Of a DNA stretch of 64,000 nt, positions 29,958-39,721 are shown piece by piece; positions within the stretch are counted from its first letter, which is position 1, and each line of letters starts with the position of its first letter. The DNA lies in contig NZ_PSRT01000009.1 of assembly GCF_004212635.1 (NCBI RefSeq), forward strand, positions 1-64,000. The letters run 5' to 3'. The notes beneath the pieces were generated by a model. The model had not been told where the DNA came from, did no database searches, and saw only the letters and a program-made list of their open reading frames with translations. The position numbers and the translations under genes were made by a program. The DNA comes from Bradyrhizobium genosp. SA-3 (GTDB lineage: Bacteria > Pseudomonadota > Alphaproteobacteria > Rhizobiales > Xanthobacteraceae).

Positions 29958-31542
29958 CGTGTCCTCCTGGATTGCGTTGGTCTCTCGCGGCATGCCGCTC
30001 GGCCTCCGCCGGAGAAGGCGCACTGTCGGCGCTGGCGCGCTCGTCATCGCCAGCTTCGCTTTCGATGACCCGAATGGCGGCGACCGGGCACTGGCTGGCT
30101 GCGAGCCGCACGGCGGCGTGCAGCGCCTGCGGGACTGTCGCCCCGCACACTTCGGCCACGCCGTCCGGTTCGCGCTGGCGAAAGGTGCCCGGTAGCGTCA
30201 GCACGCACTGCCCGCTGGTTCCGCACAGATCCTGGTCGACCACGACGCACATCTCAGCCCCCTGCGCACGCAGCCGCACCGGCAGCGCGCGGAACGTCCT
30301 AAGGAACGCGGAGGGCTCCCGGGTCGGCTGCTTGGCCAATGCCAGCGTGGGGAAGCGCGCCTGAATCCGCGGCAAGCTCTCGGTCAACTGCACCCGGGCC
30401 AGTTGCGCACCGAGGCAGAAGTGGATGCCGTGGCCGAAGCTCAGCATGATCTTCCCGTCGGTCGACATGCCAGGACTGGTGCCGTAGAACCGCGCGGGAT
30501 CGAAGCGGTCGGGATCGGCGAAGGCGTCAGGGTCGCGATTGCCGGACGCGATCAGCACGCGCACGTCCGCGTTCTTCGGGATCACCACGCCGCCCAGTTC
30601 GATGTCACGCTGGGCGATACGCGGAATGGAGCTGAACATGGCGGGCGCGTCGCAGCGCAGGACTTCTTCGACGAATGCCTTCACCCCCATGGCGTCTCCC
30701 TCCAGCCAGTGCCGCTGTTCGGGATACGCCAGCATCGCCAGGACCGCATGGTCGATGGTCGCAGCAGTGGTGGCGAAGCCGCCCAGCAGCATGCCCCACA
30801 ACATGCTGATCAACTCCGCATCCGACAGCGTGTCGGCATCATCGTCGTGTGCGCCGACCAGCATCGACACGATGTCGTGGCGGGGATCGGTGCGCTTGCG
30901 CTGTATGAGACCGCCGAAGTAGGCCTTCACTCTGGCACTGGCCGCGTCCGCCGCGGCGAGCCGGGGATCGCTGGCGTGCGGGCTCAGGCCTTCCAGAATG
31001 GCGCCGATGCCGGCGGCGAGCCCGAACATGTCGTCCTGGGGCATGCCAAACAGTTCGGCGAAGACCAGCATGGGCAAGGCCAGCGCGAATTCCCGATGCA
31101 GGTCCACGGCCTCCCCACGCTCCAGCGCGGGCGCCATGCCATCCAGGCGCGCTGCGACGATGCGCGCGATGCTCGGCCGCAGGTTGTCGATCTGGCGCAC
31201 GGTGAAATCGCGCGAGATCAGCCGGCGCAGACGCGTATGCGTCGGTGGGTCCTTCATCGCTAGCGTGGAGGCCAGCAGATTGAGCGACAAGCTGGTCGCC
31301 GCATGCGGAAAATAGCGCGCCAGTTCACCCGGCGCAGGTCCCCGAAACGCATCGCCCGTGGCCTTGAGCGCCCAGTAGATGTCGGCGTGGCGGCTCAACA
31401 GAAAGAGGCCCGACGCCGCGCGATGCACCGGATCGTGCTCGCGCAACCACCGAATGAACGGATACGGATCGTGGATCCACGCCGGCGACGCCAGTTCGGC
31501 GAAGGCGTCCCGGCATCCTGCCGTGGTTTCTTGCACGTCCAT
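29944..31542 (-). CDS. cyp114: CYP114-ferredoxin fusion
   Basis: The product is 532 aa in one uninterrupted frame. Residues 1 to about 430 are a P450 (I-helix [12 protein letters not shown], heme loop [15 protein letters not shown]). After RLRAQGAE comes a 3Fe-4S-type ferredoxin beginning [19 protein letters not shown], with further Cys in EVCGA and SQCPVAAI. In many operons the ferredoxin is a separate gene; here no stop separates them. CYP114 with its ferredoxin carries out the B-ring contraction from ent-kaurenoic acid to GA12-aldehyde, so fusion would tether the electron donor. The start [10 protein letters not shown] is the likely one; an upstream in-frame extension is not family-like. 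I believe similar fusions have been noted in other rhizobial operons, but cannot verify that here. Confidence 0.9.
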   Translation of the reverse strand: MDVQETTAGCRDAFAELASPAWIHDPYPFIRWLREHDPVHRAASGLFLLSRHADIYWALKATGDAFRGPAPGELARYFPHAATSLSLNLLASTLAMKDPPTHTRLRRLISRDFTVRQIDNLRPSIARIVAARLDGMAPALERGEAVDLHREFALALPMLVFAELFGMPQDDMFGLAAGIGAILEGLSPHASDPRLAAADAASARVKAYFGGLIQRKRTDPRHDIVSMLVGAHDDDADTLSDAELISMLWGMLLGGFATTAATIDHAVLAMLAYPEQRHWLEGDAMGVKAFVEEVLRCDAPAMFSSIPRIAQRDIELGGVVIPKNADVRVLIASGNRDPDAFADPDRFDPARFYGTSPGMSTDGKIMLSFGHGIHFCLGAQLARVQLTESLPRIQARFPTLALAKQPTREPSAFLRTFRALPVRLRAQGAEMCVVVDQDLCGTSGQCVLTLPGTFRQREPDGVAEVCGATVPQALHAAVRLAASQCPVAAIRVIESEAGDDERASADSAPSPAEAERHAARDQRNPGGHDGTV

Positions 31543-31636
31543 TTGGTTACCTGTTGACTGGCTGATCTGACCGGTGCGCGGCAGGCGCGCCGACAAACCG
31601 CGGAGACGATCGCGATCCCCCAGCGGCGTCCGCACA

Positions 31637-32839
31637 TCACCAGAGCACCGGGAACTCCTCGAACCCGCCAGTGATGATCTCCTTGCGCAACTTCAGTTCT
31701 TCCGGCGCTACCGCCAGGCGCAGCGCGGGAAAGCGCTGGAAGATCGAACCGAACACCGCCTTGAATTCCAGTCTGGCCAGCGCCCCGCCGATGCAGGAGT
31801 GCGGCCCGTAGGAGAACGCCAGGTGCGGCTTTTCCTGGCGTCCGATGTCGAAGATTTCCGGGTCGTCGAAATGGCGAGGATCGAACGACGTTGCCGGCAG
31901 GCCGACCAGCACCTTGCTCTCCGCGGGAATATGCACGCCCGCGATGGTCACGTCGGTCCTCGGATAACGCATGATGCCGTCCCACCCCGCGCCCGGCGGG
32001 TACATGCGCAGGATTTCCTCCACCGCCTTGTCCACCAGGGATGGATCGCCGACCAGGCGTTCGCGTTGTTGCGGATGGCGGAACATCGCCAGCAGGCCGA
32101 ATTCGATCTGGGCGACGGTGCTCTCGTGCCCCGCCACCAGCATGCCCGCCGCCAGGCCGATTGCTTCTTCCTCGGTCGCCTTGCCCTGGTCGACCGCCGC
32201 GAGCAGATCCGTCAGCAGGTTGTCGCCCGGATCCTGGCGCTTGTCCCGCATCTTGCCGCGAATGTAGGCGCGCAGTTCTTCCCAGGCCAAGCGCGACGCG
32301 CTGCGCGGGCCGCTTTCCTGCTGGTGCGTCATCACCTCGTCGGACAGCCGCGCGAAAAAGGCGTGATCCTCGTAGAGCACGCCCATCAGCGCGCTGATGA
32401 CCATGGCCGGAAGCGGAAAGGAGAGGTGGCGCCGCAAGTCGGCGGGCTGGCGCTGGGCCGCCAGGTTCTCGAACAACTGCGCAGCGATCGCCTCGACGTG
32501 CGGCGCCAGCAGCTTCACCCTGCGGTTGCTGAAGGCCGGCGCCACGAGCGTGCGTAACCGAACATGCTCGCCCCCCTCGTGCGAGACCAGCCACCCCGGC
32601 GAACCGAGAATCACCGAATCCGGGGTGAACGCCGTCGGCGGCATTCCCGCCGGCCGGAACGCCGCGTCGGACAGCGCCGCCTTGGCCTCGTCGTAGCCTG
32701 TCACCCACCAGCCTTCGTGCCCGGACGGGAAACGCACGCGGTGGATCGGACCGTTGGCGCGTAGCGCCAACATCTCCGGCGAGGGCTCAATGTGATCGAC
32801 GCGCCACATCGGCAGCGCCGGCAGGGGTTGTTCGGACAC
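31637..32839 (-). CDS. cyp112: Cytochrome P450 CYP112 (gibberellin 20-oxidase)
   Basis: The product is 400 aa with a GTG start. The heme loop is [17 protein letters not shown], the I-helix [11 protein letters not shown] and the ExxR motif EEILRMYP. In the bacterial pathway CYP112 removes C-20 (GA12 to GA9). It is the first gene of the operon. CYP115, the GA 3-oxidase found next to CYP112 in some strains, is absent: upstream there is only a recombinase stub. The expected end product is therefore GA9. Confidence 0.93.
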   Translation of the reverse strand: MSEQPLPALPMWRVDHIEPSPEMLALRANGPIHRVRFPSGHEGWWVTGYDEAKAALSDAAFRPAGMPPTAFTPDSVILGSPGWLVSHEGGEHVRLRTLVAPAFSNRRVKLLAPHVEAIAAQLFENLAAQRQPADLRRHLSFPLPAMVISALMGVLYEDHAFFARLSDEVMTHQQESGPRSASRLAWEELRAYIRGKMRDKRQDPGDNLLTDLLAAVDQGKATEEEAIGLAAGMLVAGHESTVAQIEFGLLAMFRHPQQRERLVGDPSLVDKAVEEILRMYPPGAGWDGIMRYPRTDVTIAGVHIPAESKVLVGLPATSFDPRHFDDPEIFDIGRQEKPHLAFSYGPHSCIGGALARLEFKAVFGSIFQRFPALRLAVAPEELKLRKEIITGGFEEFPVLW

Positions 32840-32878
32840 GGTGGCACTTCACTCTCTAGGCGATGGAAGGGCGGAAGG

Positions 32879-32899
32879 TGCCCGCAGTCGCTGCGGGCA
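32879..32899. promoter_or_regulatory. Perfect dyad in the leader of the gibberellin operon
   Basis: Arms of nine bases (TGCCCGCAG and CTGCGGGCA) flank TCG, 40 nt before the CYP112 start codon. It could be an operator or an mRNA stem that controls translation of the GTG-started CYP112. I see no sigma-54 consensus or nod box nearby, so the promoter type stays open. Confidence 0.45.
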
Positions 32900-33112
32900 G
32901 GGGCTTCACGTGCGCTTGCGTTCACTTCTGTTCGTCGATGATGATCGGCGGGGAAGGCGGCCGAATCCTAGGGGCTCAAGTTGGCTTTAGCCATCTACCG
33001 AATCTTGTAGTAGCCCCCCTAAGCTAAACGCCTGGTGGCGCGAAAAAATATGCGAAAAACTCTGTCGCCACGCGCTACCATACGGAAACCTATTTCCGAT
33101 GGGTATCCGCCT

Positions 33113-33325
33113 ATGTTGGTTGGCTACATGCGCGTGTCGCCGGACTCCGACCGCCAGAACACGGACTTGCAGCGCGATGCGCTGCTCGCCGCCGGCGTTG
33201 ATCCGCGTCACCTGTTCGAGGATCACGCCTCGGGCGCGAAGGATGACCGCACCGGCTTGGCGCGGGCGCTCGAATTCGTCCGGCCCGGCGACATGCTGGT
33301 CGTGTGGAAACTCGACCGTGTTTTA
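33113..33325 (+). pseudogene. Serine resolvase/invertase, N-terminal fragment
   Basis: About 71 residues match the catalytic domain start of Tn3-type resolvases (VGYMRVSPDSDRQNTDLQRD, then KDDRTGLARALEFVRPGDML and WKLDR). The homology stops abruptly at 33325, and the rest of the catalytic domain and the HTH domain are missing. Beyond it are eroded, unrecognisable frames up to 33730. The stub marks an old insertion or deletion at the edge of the gibberellin operon, in the place where CYP115 lies in some other strains. Confidence 0.75.
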
Positions 33326-33730
33326 ATGATGGGTTCGTTGCGATCACCTCCGACTTGTACCCATCGGCGCAGTTCATCGAGACGATGAAGACGTCTTTTG
33401 AGGTCGGCGTCGATCTTGCCGAGATCAAGGACTAGTTCGCCAAACGCGACTCGGTGCGCGTCGAAGGAGAGCTGCCGGATCGCCTCATACAGGCGACGCC
33501 GGGGTGAGATCTCTAAAGGCTCAGCCCGCAGGAGAATAGCTACGGAAACACCAACCCAACAGCAGCTCGACGGATTGAAGCGGCTGAGTGAAATCGCCCG
33601 CGTCCCAGATAAATCCGAAATCGTCACGTCAAAAGAGTAAGCGGAGAACCTCTACGGGAGCGACTGAAACTGGCAGTTTTCTAGCATATTGACTTGGGTT
33701 TATCTCGACGACCGCCAACGGAGAGCCTTC

Positions 33731-34459
33731 ATGTACATACCACCCCACTTTCGAGATGACGACCTCGAGAACATTCGAGCGACAATCCGCTGCGCCCGAT
33801 TGGCCAACCTGATCACAGCGACATCAGATGGGCCACTTGCGACGCCTCTTCCGCTCTTCCTCGATGAGAGCGAAGGCGAACACGGCACGCTGTACGGGCA
33901 CCTGGCGAAGGGCAATCCGCAATGGCGCACGGCCCCGATCGGAGAAGCTCTGGCGATCTTTACTGGCGCGGAGGCTTATGTGACGCCATCCTGGTATCCT
34001 AGCAAGCGACAAGCTGAACATGTGGTGCCGACATGGAATTACATCGCGGTCCACGCCCATGGGCCGATTGAGTTCCTCGAGGATCCCAATCGCCTGCTTG
34101 AGATCGTGACGCGTCTGACGAATATCCATGAGACGTCACGTGCGACGCCCTGGGCCGTCAGCGATGCTCCCGCGGATTTCATCGCCGCCCAGTTGCGCGA
34201 AATCGTCGGCGTGCGCATCCCGATCACCATGGTCGAAGGCAAGCGCAAGATGAGCCAAAACCGCCCCGCGCCTGATCGCATTGGTGTCGCCACCGGCCTA
34301 GCGGCGAGCAAACTGGCACGGGACCAGGAAGTTGCAGCTCTTATCATGATTCAGGACCGAGACGATAATGTGCATGACTGCCGCCAACAGCGCCGCTCGA
34401 CAGAGAGCGATCTTACATCTGCAGCTCTCACAGGCTCCAGCGGCATTAGTAGAGATTAA
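33731..34459 (+). CDS. PaiB-family FMN-binding regulator-like protein
   Basis: The product is 242 aa. MYIPPHFRDDDLENIRATIR is the classic N-terminus of the PaiB/FMN-binding negative regulator family, with HVVPTWNYIAVHAHGP and KRKMSQNRPAPDRIGV later. The start at MYIPPH is chosen over a longer in-frame one. The last 37 residues (after VAALI) have no family counterpart, so the natural stop may have been lost. The usual family length is about 205-215 aa. The family binds flavin, and members modulate sporulation genes in Bacillus; the role here is unknown. Confidence 0.8.
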   Translation: MYIPPHFRDDDLENIRATIRCARLANLITATSDGPLATPLPLFLDESEGEHGTLYGHLAKGNPQWRTAPIGEALAIFTGAEAYVTPSWYPSKRQAEHVVPTWNYIAVHAHGPIEFLEDPNRLLEIVTRLTNIHETSRATPWAVSDAPADFIAAQLREIVGVRIPITMVEGKRKMSQNRPAPDRIGVATGLAASKLARDQEVAALIMIQDRDDNVHDCRQQRRSTESDLTSAALTGSSGISRD

Positions 34460-34771
34460 CTCAGGCCATCAATTACCTCGCGAAATCCACTAACGGAACA
34501 GTCTGCTCGGGCTTACTACACTGTGTAGACACTTGTCCGTATTCCGACAGAGGCACAAATCTCGTGTCAGGTCCAGTACAGCGCGCATAGTAAGCGGACT
34601 TTCGAAAACCCATTCGGCGTTGTGGCTTGCTCAGCGCCGCCTGGCATGGCCATTGTTTAAAACAAATCGATCCAGAAACAGAGCCACAAAAGCAGCAATG
34701 CTCACGCTCTCCAAACCCCATCTCACGCTTGAAGAACGGTCAGCCGATTCAGCTCACTTACGCGCGTTGCA
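34460..34771. other. Intergenic stretch without a supported gene
   Basis: Short frames only, and no recognisable feature. The sequence is less GC-rich than the gibberellin operon, as is usual for symbiosis-island filler DNA. Confidence 0.35.
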
Positions 34772-35062
34772 CCCCTGACAATTCTGTTCGGACATATCCA
34801 CTATGACCACCCCAAACATCTAGACCAGCAATTTAGGAGCATGAGCAAGCAAGAGCGGCTGCGCTTGTATATGCAGGGCAATGATTTATCCCCAGAAAGA
34901 ACCGTCATCGTGGGCGATATGCCAGTTGAGACGGAAATTGCCCGCAATCTCGGACTTATCAACGTATCAATCGTGGGAGGATTTGTTTCCGAAGCGCGCT
35001 TGCGCGCGGCAGGGTCCGACTACATAATTCATGACCATCATGAATTATTACCAATTCTATAG
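34772..35062 (+). pseudogene. HAD-family hydrolase, C-terminal fragment
   Basis: The frame is open from 34733 without a start codon until an internal ATG at 34841. It reads through LTILFGHIHYDHPKHLDQQF and RTVIVGDMPVETEIARNLGL to a C-terminus ending HDHHELLPIL. VGDMPVE is HAD motif IV (Mg-binding Asp) and the following GSDY-IIHD-ELL pattern is typical of phosphoglycolate-phosphatase-like HAD proteins. The N-terminal half with the nucleophile Asp (motif I) is missing, so it should be inactive. Confidence 0.65.
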
Positions 35063-35291
35063 AAGCATTGCTTTTTTTCAACGCAGTTGAGTGATTAGAA
35101 AGCAAAACTGAAGATCTGCCGTTGGCGCGCTCCTGCTATCCGCTTCGTCTTCACGATACGACATTCGAAGGGTGAGCTCGGCGATCGAGTTCTTTCGTCA
35201 CTCGGCCCAACCATCGGCTCAGTTCGATGACTCGCGCCAAATAGCACGATTCGTTCAGTGCCCCTTGTCGGGCACATGCTCGTCTTTCGCT

Positions 35292-35307
35292 TGGCACGAT
35301 GCTTGCT
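35292..35307 (+). promoter_or_regulatory. Sigma-54 (RpoN) -24/-12 promoter consensus
   Basis: TGGCACG-ATGC-TTGCT matches the RpoN consensus TGGCACG-N4-TTGCW at every defined position, with correct GG-GC spacing. It points at the dioxygenase gene that starts 55 nt downstream. A NifA-type upstream site (TGT-N10-ACA) is only approximated (TCT-N10-ACA at 35148-35163). In rhizobia such promoters are usually switched on in nodules by NifA, but another enhancer-binding protein is possible. Confidence 0.7.
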
Positions 35308-35361
35308 GAAGATCATTCGCTCCAAGGGCGAGGAAGAACTGCAAGGACTTGGAAAAGCAAC

Positions 35362-36270
35362 ATGAGCACAATGGCTTTGATCGGTGGCGTCATTCCGAGC
35401 ACCGATGTTGTGAAACGTGCAGCGCGCATCGGTGCCGAAGTCAAAAATATCAGGCTATCAGGCGATCTACCGGATCACGCGATCGCTGCGATCAACAGCT
35501 TATTGCTCGAGCACAAGGTGATCTTCTTCCGCAATCAAGGACATCTCAATGACGCCGAGCAGGAGCGCTTTGCCGCTCGTCTCGGAAAGCTAGTGCCCCA
35601 TCCGATGCTCGGTGCTACCAAGGGGATGGCGTCGCTCCTCGAACTGGACTCCACTCGTGGCGGCGGTCGCGCCGACGTTTGGCATGCGGATGGGACCTTC
35701 GCCGACGCCTATCCCAAGATTTTGGTCCTGCGGGCGGTTGTAATGCCAACGTTCGGAGGCGACACCGTGTGGTCGAACACAGCTGCCGCTTATCTTGGTT
35801 TGCCGCCGCCGCTACAACGGCTTGCCGAGGGCCTATGGGCCGTTCACAGCAACGTTTTCGATTACGCCGGGATTGCGCGTGTCCGCGAGGTCGACAAGAA
35901 ACACTTTGACGAGGTGTTCACCAGAACGGTTTTTGAGACCGAGCATCCCGTCGTACGCGTCCACCCCGAAACAGGCGAGCGGACGCTAGTGCTCGGCGCC
36001 TTGGTGAAGCACTTTGTTGGGGTCCCCAAATACGACGGACAAAAGCTGTTCGATCTGTTCCAGTCTCACATCACCGCGCCCGAAAACACTGTGCGCTGGA
36101 ACTGGTTAGAGGGCGATATTGCGATATGGGATAACCGCGCAACGCAGCATTACGCGGTCAACGATTACGGGGACCAGCATCGCGTCGTACGTCGGGCCAC
36201 GATCGAGGGTGACGTGCCTGTCAGCGTCGATGGCCGGAGCAGTGTAACGCGCCTGAAGGTGACCGAATAA
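35362..36270 (+). CDS. TauD/TfdA-family 2-oxoglutarate/Fe(II) dioxygenase
   Basis: The product is 302 aa. The iron ligands are WHADGTF (HxD) and the distal His in DQHRVVRR; the Arg that binds 2-oxoglutarate is in that last motif. NRATQHYAVNDYGD is a typical TauD-family segment. The start MSTMALIGG is preferred to an upstream one. Family members oxidise taurine, alkylsulfates, aryloxyalkanoates or small metabolites; the substrate here is unknown. It sits alone, behind a sigma-54 promoter consensus, between the gibberellin operon and the conjugation genes. Confidence 0.87.
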   Translation: MSTMALIGGVIPSTDVVKRAARIGAEVKNIRLSGDLPDHAIAAINSLLLEHKVIFFRNQGHLNDAEQERFAARLGKLVPHPMLGATKGMASLLELDSTRGGGRADVWHADGTFADAYPKILVLRAVVMPTFGGDTVWSNTAAAYLGLPPPLQRLAEGLWAVHSNVFDYAGIARVREVDKKHFDEVFTRTVFETEHPVVRVHPETGERTLVLGALVKHFVGVPKYDGQKLFDLFQSHITAPENTVRWNWLEGDIAIWDNRATQHYAVNDYGDQHRVVRRATIEGDVPVSVDGRSSVTRLKVTE

Positions 36271-36458
36271 CTGCACGTCGACGCCCAGCGCTCTCGCGTC
36301 TGAAAACGAGAAAACCTGGTAATCGGAGTTGTTTCGGGCAGACGCGGGAACACACTTTCCGACACGATATCTCAGCGCTTAGCGCCAACTCGGCAGCGCC
36401 TAGGTTGATGCACGCAACTATTTAGCGTTGACCAACAGCTTCGAGGAAACCTTGAGCA

Positions 36459-36701
36459 TCACTGTCCTTCGCCAGCGGCCGGTACGTGGCCTTCACGTTT
36501 CAGTTTAGAAAATCCTCGATCCGTGGCCATAAAGCGCGCCAACATGAGGGCGATGAGTTTAGTCGGATCGACCACCTGACCACCCTGACGCGTAAGCGCT
36601 TCTGCATATGCAATGAGATCACGATGCACGGCCGCAGGCAGCTCCGTACTCACTTTGACGGGCTTGTCGTCTGGAAGCTCTCCTATTTTGAGTTTTGGCA
36701 T
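36459..36701 (-). CDS. DUF2274 family protein, trb-operon associated
   Basis: The product is 80 aa. MPKLKIGELPDDKPVKVSTE is the standard N-terminus of DUF2274, with PTKLIALMLARFMATDRGF at the C-terminus; it resembles a small ribbon-helix-helix protein. It is the last gene of the trb operon, 4 nt after trbI, its conserved position in rhizobial and other proteobacterial ICEs. Function unknown. Confidence 0.85.
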   Translation of the reverse strand: MPKLKIGELPDDKPVKVSTELPAAVHRDLIAYAEALTRQGGQVVDPTKLIALMLARFMATDRGFSKLKREGHVPAAGEGQ

Positions 36702-36705
36702 ATTG

Positions 36706-37916
36706 TCACCCTCTATACGGCGTAAGTATGAGGTCATGATTGACAAGAACACGAACCGGGAAGCCAGGTCGCACGGTCAGAGTAGGCTGGATGCTGAGAC
36801 TGCGGCGAACGACCTGCTGCCCGGTCTGGTTTAGTGAGTCCGAGGCGCCGTGTCGCAATGCCTGGATGATTGCGCTGTCGTTGCTGTTGGTGTCCGAGCC
36901 GGCACCCAGTTCGGTCCCGATCGCCAGAAACGTCGATAGTGCCGCAGCCTTGAACAACTCGCCCCAGTGATTGTCGACCTGATCTTCGAGACCTGCATAC
37001 CCGGCAGTGTCAGCGCCAGGCTGCCGCTCGAGAACGATAGAACGTCCATTCGGCATAATCAGCCGTGTCCAGACGAGCAGGACGCGAGACTGGCCGAAAG
37101 TGACCTGGCTATCGTAGATGCCGATCAGACGCGCCCCCTGAGGGACAAGCAGAAAGCGGCCGGTCGGGGTGTCATATACGCTCTCGGTCACTTGGGCCGT
37201 AATTTGGCCTGGCAGGTCTGACCTGATGCCCGTGATCAAGGCTCCCGGAATGACCGTCCCAGCCTGCACGATATATGGTGAAGCCGGCCTGGTGACACGG
37301 TCAGGGCTGACCGTGCGACGGTCTACCGAGGCGCTCACGAAGGCAAGCTTGTGGTCCTGACCATTCTGCCCAGATCCGTCGTCGCCAGCGCTCGTTGCGC
37401 TCGCCGGCAGGACACGCTCGCTTCCAACAGCCGTACCGGTGGGCGGACGCATTTCTCGTCCACTGGTCGAAGCGAAGAGATGGCTGATACGGGCTGCCTC
37501 CGTCTCTTGATCCCGGCGCTGCTGGTCCGGATCAGTGCCGATCGCCGGGGACTGGCCCTGAGCGGCAAGTATCGGTCGACGAGGTCCCCGGGGAGCGGCG
37601 GACCAAGCTGCGGGATTGGCTGGCGCGGAACGCCAGCATAGTCCTTCGGCAGCGTGGTAATGCCGTCGGCAACATTGTGGTGGTCGGTACTGTAAAGCTC
37701 ATCGGCCGCTTGACTACGGGAGCGATTGCTCTGTAGCGACCACAACACCGCTCCGCCGATGACAAGCAGGGCAACCGCGCCGCCGCCGGCCAAGACCTTC
37801 CGCGACAACCGCGTCACGCGCGGATGCTCTGCTCTCAAGCGGAAGCTTTCGGACTGCTCCCCTTGTGTCTCCGGCGGAACTGCTTGCTCGTGATCGTTTA
37901 CATTCCGAGTGTTCAT
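36706..37916 (-). pseudogene. trbI: TrbI, conjugal transfer protein, frameshifted
   Basis: The N-terminal part (membrane anchor VLAGGGAVALLVIGGAVLWSL, then proline-rich linker to GPPLPGD) is in one frame. From RPILAAQ onward, including the conserved VirB10-like domain (VIPGALITGIRSDLPGQITA and FPVRVLVNHDLIL), it is in another. One base is missing near 37580-37583; adding it gives a normal TrbI of about 403 aa. TrbI bridges inner and outer membrane in the type IV mating channel, so without correction conjugation should fail. The start overlaps the trbG stop (ATGA). Confidence 0.85.
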
Positions 37917-38947
37917 GACGACGGCCTCCCGTCGGTCCTGACAATACGGACCTTCTGCTGGTGCTCGCCGCCAAGCCGCAGTTCGGCGGCAGCAAAAAGC
38001 CGATCGACGATCAATACGTTACCGTAAGCGCGATAGTTGACGAGTTCGGTCTTGCCGTCTGCACCAATGACGAATAGCGGAGGCATCTCGCCCTGCACGA
38101 TGCCTTGCGGGAATTCGACATAGACCTTGCGGCCATCGTCATATGCGGCGAGTGGCCGCCAGGGAGGACTGTCCCCTTCGATAGCATAGCGGGAGATGCG
38201 CTGCGCCGGCTCCGGAAGAACGGGCTTCAGAGCGACCGAACGCGACCGTTCCCGTGCAGTTTCTGGATAGTACCAGGCAACAGACGGCATGTATGGCCGT
38301 TCGCGGGAGCGGAGCTCGATCAGGTAGGTGCGCCGATCGGTATTGACGACGAGATTGGTCTCGATCGATGCGCGCGTCGGCTTGACCAGGATATGGACGC
38401 GGCGCATGTCGCCATTCCCACTTTCGGTATCGCCCACGACCCATCGTACGGTATCTCCGGCCGCGATCGGCCCCGATCCCGTCAACTGCTCTCCTTCCTC
38501 GAGTGCGATATCCGTGATCTGCCCGGGTGCGGCATAAACCTGATAGAGCGCACCGGGGCTGTAAGCGTAGATCTGCGCCGCATTGAAATACCCGCGTTTG
38601 CGCGGCTCGACCCGCGCTGCGCTGTTTGCCATCTCAACCCGGCTCACGGGTTCGGGCTCTTCCTTTCCGGCCGACTTGCCGCCGAGAGTTGGCTTCCAGA
38701 GCGGTGGAACGTGAAGCGGCCGCGACCTGTCGTCCAGGGCCGCTGGCGCCGCCGGCAGCGCCGGGACCTCCGCGTCATAGCTGATCTCCGGCGGTATATA
38801 AGTCGCGCACCCGCCGAGCGCCGATGAACAAAGCAAGAGCACGGACAGGAGCGCTCGCTTTGAGCCCACGAACTCGGACCGAGGCGAATTGAGCTTACTG
38901 CGCGGGAGGGAACGCTTCGAATGAATGTCAGACGGCGTCTCGGTCAC
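37913..38947 (-). CDS. trbG: TrbG, mating-channel protein (VirB9-like)
   Basis: The product is 344 aa. A lipobox-like SALGGCA follows a hydrophobic segment at about residue 40-49. The VirB9-like C-terminal domain includes VNTDRRTYLIELRSRE and PSVAWYYPE. It forms the outer-membrane part of the mating pore with TrbI. It is ATGA-coupled to trbF upstream and trbI downstream. Length is at the upper end of the family because of a charged N-terminal extension before the signal. Confidence 0.9.
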   Translation of the reverse strand: MTETPSDIHSKRSLPRSKLNSPRSEFVGSKRALLSVLLLCSSALGGCATYIPPEISYDAEVPALPAAPAALDDRSRPLHVPPLWKPTLGGKSAGKEEPEPVSRVEMANSAARVEPRKRGYFNAAQIYAYSPGALYQVYAAPGQITDIALEEGEQLTGSGPIAAGDTVRWVVGDTESGNGDMRRVHILVKPTRASIETNLVVNTDRRTYLIELRSRERPYMPSVAWYYPETARERSRSVALKPVLPEPAQRISRYAIEGDSPPWRPLAAYDDGRKVYVEFPQGIVQGEMPPLFVIGADGKTELVNYRAYGNVLIVDRLFAAAELRLGGEHQQKVRIVRTDGRPSS

Positions 38948-39626
38948 TGACTTAACTCCTTTGACCAGTTGATGGCGCGGACATAGACGCCAAGGGGATT
39001 CTTGCGCAGGCGTTCGGCATCGCGGGGTGTCTCGATCACGATCGAGAGAATCGCAGTCCAGCGCTCAGACGAGCTCAGCGAGCCGTTGTCGTAGACGCGC
39101 TGGGTCCACGCGACGCGAAAGCTCTCCGACGACGCGCGAATGACGCTCGAGACGTCCACTGAGATTTGGGCCTTGCCCAGCTTGGCAAAGGGGTCATTAT
39201 TGCGCGCATAGTCGTTGAGCGCAGCGGCGCCGCGATCGGTCGTAAAATCATAGGCCCGGAGCCAATTCTGGCGCAGAACGATGCCGTCGGCCGGCAGACC
39301 TCTGACATCCTCGATAAAGCGCGCCAAATGGTAGGCGATCTGCGCATCAGTGGGCTGATAGTCGATGTTGGCCGGCGCAACCCTTTGAGCCTGGCGAGAT
39401 GGTCGACTTCGACCACCCAGGGCGTGATCGATCCTTGATTTGACTGCCAGACAAGCCCAACAGCGAGACCGGCTGAAAGCATCAAGCAGCCGAACGCCAT
39501 CAGGCGCCAGTTCTTGGCTTGCAGGCGCGCTGATCCAATGCGTTCGTCCCAGACTTGCGCTGCTTTCTGATACGGTGTGACCGGTTCGGGCATGCGCCCA
39601 TAGTGAACTGATGGTCGTTTGAACAT
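38944..39626 (-). pseudogene. trbF: TrbF, mating-channel protein, frameshifted
   Basis: Residues 1-80 (MFKRPSVHYGRMPEPVTPYQ, membrane helix, WVVEVDHLARL) are in one frame. The remainder (RVAPANIDYQPTDAQIAYHL to VYVRAINWSKEL) is in another. The switch falls near 39384-39388, where one base appears to be missing. Restored length would be about 227 aa, normal for this VirB8-like scaffold protein. Together with trbI, it is one of two broken genes in an otherwise intact transfer operon. Confidence 0.85.
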
Positions 39627-39721
39627 CGATGATTGCCCCTAAGATCAAGTGATCGGTTTCTAGTCGTGCGGTATCTGCGTTTGAGACCCCCGCCGCGGTG
39701 GCGAAGGCGCAGTGTTTCGTG

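Noticed and set aside
33223..33627. Minus-strand 134-codon frame over the recombinase stub
   Set aside because: It overlaps the recognisable resolvase fragment antisense. The middle part looks protein-like, but no family, start or ribosome site supports it.
35148..35163. NifA upstream activator site before the sigma-54 promoter
   Set aside because: Only TCT-N10-ACA is present, one mismatch from TGT-N10-ACA. That is too weak to list as a feature on its own.
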